Of a stretch of DNA of 64,000 nt, positions 56,071-64,000 are shown one piece after another. The position numbers and the translations under genes were made by a program. The first letter of the stretch is position 1. The number at the start of each line of letters is the position of its first letter. The notes under the pieces are model-generated. The model worked only from the letters and a program-made list of their open reading frames with translations. It was not told the DNA's origin and did not search any database. Source of the stretch: Cohaesibacter marisflavi (GTDB lineage Bacteria > Pseudomonadota > Alphaproteobacteria > Rhizobiales > Cohaesibacteraceae). The stretch spans positions 1 to 64,000 of the forward strand of contig NZ_FOVR01000010.1 of the NCBI RefSeq assembly GCF_900115225.1. Reading direction: 5' to 3'.

Positions 56071-57386
56071 TGGGTTCTTCCTGGGGTAAACGTGATGCCC
56101 GTGGTCTCATTCACAAACGCTCGCAGATCGTGACGATCCTTGATGTTGGCTCGACCAAGATTTGCTGCATGATTGCGCGGCTCGTGCCGCGTCCGCAGAG
56201 CGAGGCTCTGCCGCATCGCACCCATACCGTTCAGGTGCTCGGGTTCGGATTGCATCAGGCCCGTGGTATCAAGTCCGGTGTTGTTGTGGATCTTGATCAG
56301 GCCGAGAATTCTATTCGTCTGGCCGTTGGTGCTGCTGAAACGCAGGCTGACATGACGGTGCAGTCTCTGGTGGTCAATGTGTCCTGTGGGCGCATCAAGA
56401 GCGATACGTTGAGTGCTTCGGTGTCTCTCAGCGGACATGAGGTTGACGAGGTTGATATCCGCCGAGTGTTGCAGGCCGGTGCCAGCCATCTGCTGACGAT
56501 CGACCGCACGGTGGTTCACTCCATGCCGATTGGCTACTCGCTGGATGGTGGCAAGGGTATTCATGACCCGCGTGGCATGGTCGGAGATGATCTGGCCGTC
56601 GATATGCATGTGGTAACTGCGCAAACAGCGCCGCTGAAGAATCTGGAGCTTTGCATCAATCGCTGTCATCTGGATGTGGCGGCCATGGTGGCAACGCCTT
56701 ATGCCTCGGGGCTTTCCTGCCTCGTCGATGATGAATCCGAGCTCGGGGTCGCCTGTGTCGATCTGGGTGGCGGAACCACGTCGATTTCGATTTTCGTCAA
56801 CGGGCAGTTCGTGCATTCGGACGCCGTGGCGATGGGGGGGCATCACGTCACCATGGATCTGGCGCGCGGCCTTTCAACTCGGTTGGCCGACGCAGAGCGG
56901 ATCAAGACCCTTTATGGCAGTGCGCTTCTGTCCCTGTCTGATGATCAGGAGCTGGTTGCGGTGCCGCCGGTTGGCGATGATGACCGCGATTTGCTCAATC
57001 AGGTGCCCAAGGCATCCCTCACGCGCATTATCAAGCCGCGTGTTGAAGAAATTCTGGAAGTCGTTCGGGATCGGATCGAAGCATCCGGTTTCTCCGGTCA
57101 TGTCGGACGGCGCGTGGTGCTGACCGGCGGGGGAAGCCAGCTTACGGGCATGGCGGAGACCGCAAGACGTGTCATGGGACGCAACGTAAGGCTTGGCCGA
57201 CCACTTGGCGTGGCCGGTTTGCCCGATATTGGCAAGGGGCCCGCTTTCGCTACAGCAGTTGGCCTGATGATTTATCCGCAGGTTGCCCAGATCGAGCAAT
57301 TTGAAAAAGTACCGGTCAAACCAAAACTGACCGGAACCGACGGCTATCTGTCCCGAATGGGGCAGTGGTTGAAGGAGAGTTTCTGA
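56067..57386 (+). CDS. ftsA: Cell division protein FtsA
   Basis: 439 residues. Actin-like ATPase that tethers FtsZ to the membrane. Phosphate-1 segment VTILDVGSTKICCMIARLV, the 1C domain (VVNVSCGRIKSDTLSASVSL), phosphate-2 CVDLGGGTTSISIFV and the adenosine loop VVLTGGGSQLTGM are all clear. The C-terminal end, YLSRMGQWLKESF, is the amphipathic membrane-targeting helix. GAGGTGG precedes the ATG. A 201-base gap to ftsZ follows and contains a TATATT element near 57448 that may belong to an ftsZ promoter. Confidence 0.95.
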   Translation: MMGSSWGKRDARGLIHKRSQIVTILDVGSTKICCMIARLVPRPQSEALPHRTHTVQVLGFGLHQARGIKSGVVVDLDQAENSIRLAVGAAETQADMTVQSLVVNVSCGRIKSDTLSASVSLSGHEVDEVDIRRVLQAGASHLLTIDRTVVHSMPIGYSLDGGKGIHDPRGMVGDDLAVDMHVVTAQTAPLKNLELCINRCHLDVAAMVATPYASGLSCLVDDESELGVACVDLGGGTTSISIFVNGQFVHSDAVAMGGHHVTMDLARGLSTRLADAERIKTLYGSALLSLSDDQELVAVPPVGDDDRDLLNQVPKASLTRIIKPRVEEILEVVRDRIEASGFSGHVGRRVVLTGGGSQLTGMAETARRVMGRNVRLGRPLGVAGLPDIGKGPAFATAVGLMIYPQVAQIEQFEKVPVKPKLTGTDGYLSRMGQWLKESF

Positions 57387-57587
57387 TTTCGATGGATAGT
57401 TGCGTGAAACACGCGTGAATCGTTGATCGGAATCAAGGGGTTGAGGTATATTGGATGAATGATTCGTCTGACTGCCTCGCTTGAGAGAAAAAGACAAGTA
57501 ATTGGAGCAGTATGGGAATGCGTTGCTCCACAGTTTGACGGATTGAGATCGGTAGCAATTCGATCCATGCAGTGAGATGAGGGTACT

Positions 57588-59483
57588 ATGACCATCAATT
57601 TGAAGATGCCCGATATTACCGAATTGAAACCGAGAATCACGGTCTTCGGTGTCGGTGGTGCTGGCGGTAACGCAGTAAACAACATGATTGACACCGGTTT
57701 GATGGGCGTCGATTTCGTGGTGGCCAATACGGATGCGCAGGCTTTGAGCCTTTCCAGGGCTGAACGTCTCGTTCAGATGGGCGTGGCCGTAACCGAAGGG
57801 CTCGGCGCTGGATCACAGCCCGAAGTCGGACGCGCTGCTGCCGAAGAAGTGATCGATGAAATCAACGACCACCTTGACGGTTCGCACATGGTCTTCATCA
57901 CTGCCGGCATGGGCGGTGGTACTGGTACCGGTGCTGCTCCTGTGATCGCACGCGCTGCTCGCGAGCAGGGTATACTTACGGTAGGTGTGGTTACCAAGCC
58001 GTTCCATTTCGAAGGTCAGCGCCGTATGCGTCTCGCAGAGAGTGGCATCGAGGATCTTCAGAAAAATGTCGATACACTGATCGTCATTCCGAACCAGAAT
58101 CTGTTCCGTATTGCAAACGAGAAAACGACCTTCGCCGATGCCTTCTCCATGGCCGACGAAGTGCTTTATTCCGGTGTTGCCTGCATTACCGATTTGATGG
58201 TCAAGGAAGGTCTCATCAACCTCGATTTCGCTGATGTGCGCTCGGTCATGCGTGCAATGGGCAAAGCGATGATGGGAACCGGCGAAGCCTCTGGCGAAGG
58301 CCGTGCATTGGCTGCTGCCGAAGCTGCGATTGCCAACCCGCTTCTGGACGATATCTCCATGAAAGGGGCACAGGGCCTGTTGATCTCCATCACTGGTGGC
58401 AAGGATCTCACTCTGTTTGAAGTGGACGAAGCTGCAACCCGTATTCGTGAAGAAGTGGACGAAGACGCCAACATTATTCTTGGTGCGACGTTCGACGAGA
58501 ATATGGAAGGCATGATCCGCGTATCCGTCGTTGCCACCGGCATCGACCAGCTCCTGACCGAGACGGTTGTGCCTGCTGACCAGCGCATGAAAGAACTCTC
58601 AGATCGGTTGCGCACGGCAAATAATCCGGCTCAGTTCGAAGCGGCCCAGCAGGAAGAACAGCAGTACGAGGAACAGCCGGTTGAAGCATTGTCTGCTCCT
58701 GAGGCACAGAAGCCGGAAATGCTGTCAACCGAGTTCGAGATGCATGAACAGTCTTACGCGCGTCCTTCCGAGCAGGACCCAGCTGTTTCCATTGCTCCTT
58801 TCAAGCCGGAAGCTGCACGTGATCCGGTTATCGAAGAAGAATTTGATGCGCCCAAGGCTGTGGTTGAAGAAACCGTGGATGCTGCAACGCCTTTCATTCC
58901 GCCGGCAGCTGAGGTGCCTGAAAATCTGCATCGTCCAATGCCAAATGTCGACGAACTGCCTCCAATGATCCAGCGCGAACTGGCAGCCCTGCGCAACCGT
59001 GAAGAAGGCATCGAGCATCATGACGATGACAATCGTCCGATGAGCCTTCTGAAGCGTCTGGCGGCTGTTGGTCTTGGTCGTCGCGAAGACGAGCTGGACG
59101 GAGAGCATTACCATGAAGGTCATCATGCTCAGCCCGCTCAGCAGCAGGCGCCACAGCAAGCACGTATGGCTCCTCAACAGCAAGCTCCCCAGCAGCAGAT
59201 GCATGCGCCTGAAGCGCCTGTCATGCCGCGCATGAGCGCTCCTGCAGCGCCTCAGGCTCCGATGTCTTCAGGGCAGGGCATGCCAGCATCCGGTTCACCG
59301 CTGAATGAGTTTGCCCCTCGGCCACAGCAGCAGCGTCCGATGCCGAATGCCGGTTATCAGCCGCAGCAGGGCCAGCTGGATGCACAGGGTCGCGCTGTTC
59401 CAAATCAGGGCCAGCAGGCTCCGAGAATCAGCGAAGAAGACCAGGTTGAAATTCCTGCATTTCTGCGCCGCCAGTCTCGGTAA
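57588..59483 (+). CDS. ftsZ: Cell division protein FtsZ, long-linker form
   Basis: 631 residues. The tubulin-like GTPase core (about 15-335) has [13 protein letters not shown], the nucleotide loop [20 protein letters not shown] and NFADVR-like [11 protein letters not shown]. The linker from about 340 to 615 is very long; its first half is acidic, its second half is rich in Gln, Pro, Met and Ala. It ends with the conserved peptide [12 protein letters not shown], which binds FtsA. FtsZ with such long linkers is typical of Rhizobiales, compared with 383 residues in E. coli. GAGGG lies just before the ATG. A terminator follows. Confidence 0.96.
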   Translation: MTINLKMPDITELKPRITVFGVGGAGGNAVNNMIDTGLMGVDFVVANTDAQALSLSRAERLVQMGVAVTEGLGAGSQPEVGRAAAEEVIDEINDHLDGSHMVFITAGMGGGTGTGAAPVIARAAREQGILTVGVVTKPFHFEGQRRMRLAESGIEDLQKNVDTLIVIPNQNLFRIANEKTTFADAFSMADEVLYSGVACITDLMVKEGLINLDFADVRSVMRAMGKAMMGTGEASGEGRALAAAEAAIANPLLDDISMKGAQGLLISITGGKDLTLFEVDEAATRIREEVDEDANIILGATFDENMEGMIRVSVVATGIDQLLTETVVPADQRMKELSDRLRTANNPAQFEAAQQEEQQYEEQPVEALSAPEAQKPEMLSTEFEMHEQSYARPSEQDPAVSIAPFKPEAARDPVIEEEFDAPKAVVEETVDAATPFIPPAAEVPENLHRPMPNVDELPPMIQRELAALRNREEGIEHHDDDNRPMSLLKRLAAVGLGRREDELDGEHYHEGHHAQPAQQQAPQQARMAPQQQAPQQQMHAPEAPVMPRMSAPAAPQAPMSSGQGMPASGSPLNEFAPRPQQQRPMPNAGYQPQQGQLDAQGRAVPNQGQQAPRISEEDQVEIPAFLRRQSR

Positions 59484-59779
59484 CACTTTGTTACAAAGAC
59501 AGGAATTGTGAATTGATCAAAAGGCCGATACCTTCAGGGTGTCGGCCTTAAGTATATGTAATATTGAGATTTATTAAAGTGGAGGAAATTGCGCCTTCCC
59601 TGTGCGTTAAGCGTAACAATGGGTAAGAAAGCGTGATTTGGTAAACGGAACCCTGCCAAGTTATGTTGACATCGAAATAAAAGCAAAGCGTACCGGTATT
59701 TGCCGGGCGGGCGAAGCGCAAGAGCGCACAGTAGCCGCCAAATCTGGCAATAAGATGGATACGATTAGGGGCAATATAA
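59484..59779. other. Intergenic region between ftsZ and lpxC
   Basis: 296 bases holding the ftsZ terminator (59522-59551) and a TTGACA at 59666-59671 that may be the lpxC -35, although no good -10 follows at 16-18 bases. No ORF is supportable. Confidence 0.45.
59522..59551 (+). terminator. Hairpin terminator after ftsZ
   Basis: A 12-bp stem (AAGGCCGATACC with GGGTGTCGGCCTT after one T-G pair), loop TTCA. Only TTAAG follows, so T content is low; it may act more as a 3'-end stabiliser than a strong terminator. Confidence 0.65.
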
Positions 59780-60745
59780 ATGGCCAAACTGCTAAACGCC
59801 AAGCAAACCACTTTGAAAGAACGCGTTGTGGTTTCCGGTGTCGGTGTGCATAGCGGCAAACCTGTCGAAATGATCTTGCATCCTGCTGACGCAAACTCTG
59901 GCATAACCTTCCTTCGCGTTGATCGCGAAAAGAAGACCGAGTTTGAGATCAAGGGGGACTATTCTTCTGTCATCGACACAAGACTTTGCACCATCGTAGG
60001 TCATCCCGAAAAGGGCATGGTAGCGACCATCGAACATCTCATGGCGGCATTCCGCGGGTATGGTGTTGATAATGTGATGGTCGAGATTGATGGCGACGAA
60101 GTGCCCGTCATGGACGGTAGCGCGCGGGCCTATATCGATGCGATTGATCAGGTGGGCTTGAAAGAGCTGCCTTTTTCGCGTCGCTACATTCGTGTGCTCA
60201 AGCCGGTTCGTGTGCAGAATGGTGATTCTGTTGGAGAGCTTCTGCCTTACGAAGGACAGCGCTTTGACGTGACCATCGACTTCGAGAGCGACGCTATCGG
60301 TGTACAGCATTTCGATGATGAGATGACGCCGGATGTCTTCAAGCGCGATATCAGCCTTGCCCGTACCTTTGGCTTCATGTCTGATGTCGAACGCCTTTGG
60401 GCGGCTGGTTATGCGCTGGGCTCTTCCCTTGAGAATTCCGTTGTCATCAATGATGAACAGAAAATCGTCAATCCGGACGGTCTGCGCTATAAAGACGAAT
60501 TCGTCCGTCACAAGACACTGGATGCGGTTGGCGATCTGTCGCTGGCTGGTGCTCCGTTGTTGGCGCATTATCGCTCCTTCAAAGGCGGCCACAAACTCAA
60601 CTTCAACATGCTTGAAGCCTTGTTCGCGGATGACAGCAATTGGGAGTGGGTAGAAGCCGTGCCAGCCCTTCGCAATGCAGCTCGCGTTGGCTCTGCCGTA
60701 GACGCCGCGTCTGTGCGGATCGCATTGGGGCCAGAAACCAACTAG
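59780..60745 (+). CDS. lpxC: UDP-3-O-acyl-N-acetylglucosamine deacetylase LpxC
   Basis: 321 residues. It removes acetate in the first committed step of lipid A synthesis. Zinc ligands are His86 (EHLMAAF), His244 and Asp248 (HKTLD); the catalytic GGHKLNFNML follows, and VVSGVGVHSGKPVEM marks the N-terminus. AGGGGC precedes the ATG by about 8 bases. Its place directly after ftsZ is the usual one in proteobacteria. Complete. Confidence 0.96.
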   Translation: MAKLLNAKQTTLKERVVVSGVGVHSGKPVEMILHPADANSGITFLRVDREKKTEFEIKGDYSSVIDTRLCTIVGHPEKGMVATIEHLMAAFRGYGVDNVMVEIDGDEVPVMDGSARAYIDAIDQVGLKELPFSRRYIRVLKPVRVQNGDSVGELLPYEGQRFDVTIDFESDAIGVQHFDDEMTPDVFKRDISLARTFGFMSDVERLWAAGYALGSSLENSVVINDEQKIVNPDGLRYKDEFVRHKTLDAVGDLSLAGAPLLAHYRSFKGGHKLNFNMLEALFADDSNWEWVEAVPALRNAARVGSAVDAASVRIALGPETN

Positions 60746-61117
60746 GTCGCCATGTATGATGGATGAGAAACAGGGTGGCGGTGGTCACCCTTTTTTGTGT
60801 CTGCGTTGGGCCTGATTATTTGATTGATCGCGGATTTGCTTGCATTGGCATGTTTGCTGTGTAGATTTGGGTAGGCAATTGGCATTCAGACACAATTTTT
60901 CCCCAATTGTGATTTCTGTGATGGTAAGGACGCGCGCTTTATTGTTAAGACAGGGAATTCAACTAGGTTAAACCGGTTCGCTGATTGGATGAACGGTTTG
61001 GCTTTGCTGATCATATCGTAAAGTGCTGCTCTGTGATCAGAGTAGAGCTGGTTGTTCGGGGCAATCAGGCAGTGAGTGCCGATAGAGATTTGTTCCAGTT
61101 AAAGGATAGTAGTATCG
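60746..61117. other. Intergenic region between lpxC and bamD
   Basis: 372 bases. A stem-loop AGGGTG/CACCCT followed by six T's (60772-60796) ends lpxC. Further down, AAACCGGTT (60970-60978) and AACGGTTT (60993-61000) form an imperfect inverted repeat about 120 bases before bamD. No ORF or clear promoter pair is seen. Confidence 0.45.
60772..60797 (+). terminator. Terminator after lpxC
   Basis: A 6-bp stem AGGGTG with CACCCT, 8-base loop, then TTTTTT, 27 bases after the lpxC stop. Confidence 0.75.
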
Positions 61118-61936
61118 ATGGATTTTCTTTTCGCGAAACGGATCTGGTTCGGGCTCGCTCTCATTGCATTGTCCGGTTTGGGCGCATGCGCCAGCAAGGA
61201 TCCATCGGATCTGGCCTTTGAGGAAGTTCCTGCAGAGAAACTCTATGCCGAAGGGCTCCTCGCGATGGAAAATGGCGATCGCAAGGAAGCGAAGAAGAAG
61301 TTTGATGAGTTGGATCGTCAGCATCCCTATTCAAACTATGCACGCCGTTCGATGATCCTGAATGCCTATTCTCAATATAAAAGCGGTCAATATACCGAAT
61401 GTATCTCTTCGGCCAAGCGCTTTATCACGCTGTTTCCCGGCGACGAAGATGTGCCATATGCCTACTATCTGATTGGCCAATCCTATTTCAATCAGATTCC
61501 GGACGTGACCCGCGATCAGGACACGACCAAAAAAGCCCTGCAGGCAATGAACGAACTGATTCAGAACTATCCTGATTCTGAATATACCAGCGATGCGCGC
61601 CGCAAAGTTCGTGTGACCATGGATCAACTGGCCGGTAAGGAAATGCAGGTTGGCCGTTATTATCTAGAGCGCAAGGAATATATTGCAGCCATCAACCGGT
61701 TCAAGGTTGTTGTGACGGATTATCAGACAACGCGTCAGGTGGAAGAAGCCCTGATGCGTCTGGCTGAAGCCTATCTTGCTCTTGGAATTACCCATGAGGC
61801 ACAAACCGCCGTTGCCGTTCTGGGCCATAACTATCCTGATAGCAAGTGGTACAAGATGTCCTACAACATGCTGAACAAGGATGGCTATGAACCTGAGATC
61901 AACAAAGGTTCCTGGATGGCCAAAATTCTGGGCTAA
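61118..61936 (+). CDS. bamD: Outer membrane assembly lipoprotein BamD
   Basis: 272 residues. The signal peptide ends LSGLGAC, with lipidated Cys at about residue 25. The rest is a set of TPR-like helix pairs: KLYAEGLLAMENGDRKEAKK, then DELDRQHPYSNYARRSMIL, and PYAYYLIGQSYFNQIPDVTR with DQD, the BamD signature. BamD is the essential partner of BamA in inserting beta-barrel proteins in the outer membrane. Complete; AGGA stands about 11 bases before the ATG. recN follows on the same strand. Confidence 0.95.
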   Translation: MDFLFAKRIWFGLALIALSGLGACASKDPSDLAFEEVPAEKLYAEGLLAMENGDRKEAKKKFDELDRQHPYSNYARRSMILNAYSQYKSGQYTECISSAKRFITLFPGDEDVPYAYYLIGQSYFNQIPDVTRDQDTTKKALQAMNELIQNYPDSEYTSDARRKVRVTMDQLAGKEMQVGRYYLERKEYIAAINRFKVVVTDYQTTRQVEEALMRLAEAYLALGITHEAQTAVAVLGHNYPDSKWYKMSYNMLNKDGYEPEINKGSWMAKILG

Positions 61937-62106
61937 GGGCTGGCTATTCCTGCCTTGCTGTCTATATTCCTGTTGAAATGATCATGTTTTGTTCATGTCA
62001 ACCATGCATTGCCCGATTGCTTTTGATGAGGCAATTGGCATAGCATGGCGCGCAAATCGAGTCAGCTTTGCGATTGCCTGATGCTGTCTGCTCTTATGAG
62101 GAAACC

Positions 62107-63786
62107 ATGCTCGCCTCGCTTTCAATTCGCGATATTGTTCTGATTGATCGACTGGATCTTGAATTCGGTGACGGTATGACCGTTTTGACCGGGGAGACCG
62201 GTGCTGGTAAGTCGATCTTGCTGGATTCCCTCTCGCTGGCTCTTGGCGGGCGTGGAGATGGCAGCTTGGTGCGCGCCGGTCAGAAGCAGGGGCAGATCGT
62301 GGCCATGTTTGACATTGCGCCCAGCCATCCTGTGTTTGCCTTTCTGGAAGAGCAGGGGCTTGATCATGATGGCGATCTCATCCTGCGTCGCGTTCAGAAT
62401 GCTGACGGCAGAACCCGCGCTTATGTGAATGATCAGCCGGTCAGCGCGGGGATGCTGCGCAGGGTTGGCGAAGGGCTCGTCGAAATCCATGGCCAGCATG
62501 ACGATCGTGCCCTGGTGGATGCGTCAGAGCATCGGGTGCTGCTGGATGCCTTCGGCAGCTTGCAGAGCGAGCTTGAGGGCGTACGCAAGCGCTATAAGGC
62601 TTGGCGCAAGGCAGAGCACGATCTGGCCACCCTGGAAAAGACCATCGAAGAAGCCCGCAAGGAAGCGGACTATCTGACCGCGTCTGTTGAAGAGCTGGGA
62701 AGCTTCAATCCCATTGAAGGTGAAGAAGAAGAGCTTGCTGCCAAGCGCACCACGATGATGCAGTCGGAGAAAATTGCGACCGATCTTAATGAGGCTTATG
62801 AGGTTCTGGACGGGAATGGCTCGCCCATCCCATCGCTTGCCAGCATGATGCGCAGGTTGGAGCGCAAGACCGAGCAGATGCCGGGCTTGCTAGAACCTAC
62901 CTTGTCTCATCTGACAATCGCCCTGAATGAACTGGAAGACGCTCGCAGCAGTCTTGAAGAGGCGCAGCGTCAGACCGATTTTGATCCACGTGAGTTGGAG
63001 CAGATCGAAGAACGGTTGTTTGCTTTGCGTGCTCTCTGCCGCAAGCACAAGGTGACCGGCGATGAACTGGTTGGCCTGCTCGATCGGATGCGTTCCGAGT
63101 TGGATGCGCTGGACCATGGCGAGGAGCGGCTTGTTGCGCTGCATGCAGCAGCGTCCGAGACCAAGGCATCTTATGACAAGGCTGCAGAGTCTCTGAGCCG
63201 CAAGCGGGCCAAAGTCGCCAAGGATCTGATCAAGAAGGTGATGGTAGAGCTGCCATCCCTGAAGCTTGAAACAGCCCAGTTCCTTGTCAACCAGACAAGC
63301 GACGCTGAGGCACGCAGCGAAGAGGGCATCGACCAGATCGAATTCTGGGTGCAGACCAACCCGGGGACACATCCTGGCCCGATGATGAAAGTTGCGTCCG
63401 GCGGTGAACTGTCGCGCTTTCTATTGGCCTTGAAGGTGGCTATGGCGGACAAGGGGTCGGCCCCGACGCTGGTCTTTGACGAAATTGATACAGGCGTTGG
63501 TGGTGCTGTGGCAGATGCCATTGGGCGGCGCCTTGCGCGGTTGGCAGAGAATGTTCAGGTGCTCTCGGTCACCCACGCGCCGCAGGTGGCCTCGCGAGCC
63601 AACGCCCACATGCGCATTGCCAAGAATGCCGTCAAAGGCGAAGATCGCGTGGCGACGGGCGTGACGGTGATCGATGGGGACCATCGGGAAGAAGAGATTG
63701 CCCGCATGTTGGCTGGCGAAGTGATATCGGATGAGGCACGGGCTGCGGCGCGGCATCTCATTTCCGGTAAGACAACAGGAGCATAA
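62107..63786 (+). CDS. recN: DNA repair protein RecN
   Basis: 559 residues. SMC-like ATPase for double-strand-break repair. Walker A is GETGAGKS (29-36), a long coiled coil runs through the middle (about 160-390, for instance ARSSLEEAQRQTDFDPRELE), then the ABC signature KVASGGELSRFLLALK, the Walker B segment PTLVFDEIDTGVGG and the D/H-loop VLSVTHAPQVAS. ATG 62107 is chosen because TGAGGAAA precedes it and the family starts with MLASLSIRD-like sequence; an upstream in-frame start is unlikely. It ends 3 bases before ligA. Confidence 0.95.
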   Translation: MLASLSIRDIVLIDRLDLEFGDGMTVLTGETGAGKSILLDSLSLALGGRGDGSLVRAGQKQGQIVAMFDIAPSHPVFAFLEEQGLDHDGDLILRRVQNADGRTRAYVNDQPVSAGMLRRVGEGLVEIHGQHDDRALVDASEHRVLLDAFGSLQSELEGVRKRYKAWRKAEHDLATLEKTIEEARKEADYLTASVEELGSFNPIEGEEEELAAKRTTMMQSEKIATDLNEAYEVLDGNGSPIPSLASMMRRLERKTEQMPGLLEPTLSHLTIALNELEDARSSLEEAQRQTDFDPRELEQIEERLFALRALCRKHKVTGDELVGLLDRMRSELDALDHGEERLVALHAAASETKASYDKAAESLSRKRAKVAKDLIKKVMVELPSLKLETAQFLVNQTSDAEARSEEGIDQIEFWVQTNPGTHPGPMMKVASGGELSRFLLALKVAMADKGSAPTLVFDEIDTGVGGAVADAIGRRLARLAENVQVLSVTHAPQVASRANAHMRIAKNAVKGEDRVATGVTVIDGDHREEEIARMLAGEVISDEARAAARHLISGKTTGA

Positions 63787-63789
63787 GGC

Positions 63790-64000
63790 GTGGATCGGAT
63801 TAGTTTGCGCGAGAAGCCGGTTGATCAATTGGAGGCCGACGAGGCGAAGGCGGAGCTTACCTACCTCGCCGAAGAAATTGCCGAGGCCGATAGGCTCTAT
63901 CACCGCGAAGACGCGCCGGTTCTGACCGATGGGCAATATGATGCTCTGCGCAGGCGCAACAGCGCCCTTGAGCTGCGTTTCCCCACGTTGCGCCGGGAAG
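63790..64000 (+). CDS. ligA: NAD-dependent DNA ligase LigA, N-terminal part
   Basis: The first 70 codons are present; the rest lies beyond the window. A GTG start 3 bases after recN, with TAAGG nearby. The sequence LTYLAEEIAEADRLYHREDA then PVLTDGQYDALRRRNSALE is the Ia subdomain of bacterial NAD-dependent ligases, which binds the nicotinamide part of NAD before adenylation. The recN-ligA order is common in alphaproteobacteria. The catalytic lysine motif KxDG is not yet reached. Confidence 0.93.
   Translation, partial: MDRISLREKPVDQLEADEAKAELTYLAEEIAEADRLYHREDAPVLTDGQYDALRRRNSALELRFPTLRRE

Overview
The window looks like a chromosomal segment of an alphaproteobacterium of the Hyphomicrobiales (Rhizobiales) type, probably a free-living, perhaps marine, member. 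The grounds are a long uninterrupted division and cell-wall (dcw) cluster in the order mraZ to ftsZ continuing into lpxC, bamD, recN and ligA; a GapR nucleoid protein gene next to pyk and a DUF1036 gene; a zinc-free L36 ribosomal protein; an ArsR-methyltransferase gene fused ahead of metF-metH; and CtrA-like TTAACCAT sites. Species assignment is inference. I see no tRNA, rRNA operon, insertion sequence, prophage or CRISPR array. Base composition and codon style look even across the window.

Region 1 (1-6.2 kb) is a sugar-acid uptake and catabolism module: the end of a tagaturonate reductase gene, a complete TRAP transporter (P, Q, M), a FadR-type GntR repressor, and a zinc dehydrogenase resembling L-galactonate/L-idonate 5-dehydrogenases. 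Palindromes of the type TGAT-N3-ATCA or ATCAT-N3-ATGAT occur in the promoter regions of the TRAP operon and of the regulator/dehydrogenase pair, which suggests one regulon. The dehydrogenase has an unusually long leader with several strong inverted repeats.

Region 2 (6.2-20.5 kb) is mixed: a YeiH-family exporter with a divergent LysR regulator, a Tat/lipoprotein L,D-transpeptidase, a copper P-type ATPase with a good CueR-type promoter, a DUF302 gene, kdsB plus a histidine phosphatase, a CBS-domain gene plus an ArsB/NhaD-like permease preceded by a nested palindrome, small hypothetical genes, rpmJ with a hairpin at its 5' end, and a chemoreceptor.

Region 3 (20.5-39.4 kb) holds pyk-DUF1036, gapR, a Nudix hydrolase, the ArsR-methyltransferase/metF/metH methionine block, a 25-residue membrane peptide, an amidase, an extensin-like lipoprotein, a DjlA-like cochaperone, an AmpD-type amidase, a MATE exporter with an overlapping glyoxalase-related gene, an FMN-binding protein with a divergent MocR regulator, and the RNase P RNA gene.

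Region 4 (39.6-64 kb) is the dcw cluster. Three MraZ boxes precede mraZ. Genes are tightly packed, often overlapping by 4 bases (rsmH/ftsL, murE/murF, murG/murC, ftsQ/ftsA), and encode the cytoplasmic steps of murein precursor synthesis (MurA is absent here), lipid I/II synthesis, the septal synthase pair FtsW/FtsI, and FtsQ, FtsA and FtsZ. They are followed by lpxC (lipid A), bamD (outer-membrane assembly), recN (repair) and the start of ligA. Most of this is conserved core genome. The less expected signals are in the leaders and small ORFs rather than in a new protein system.
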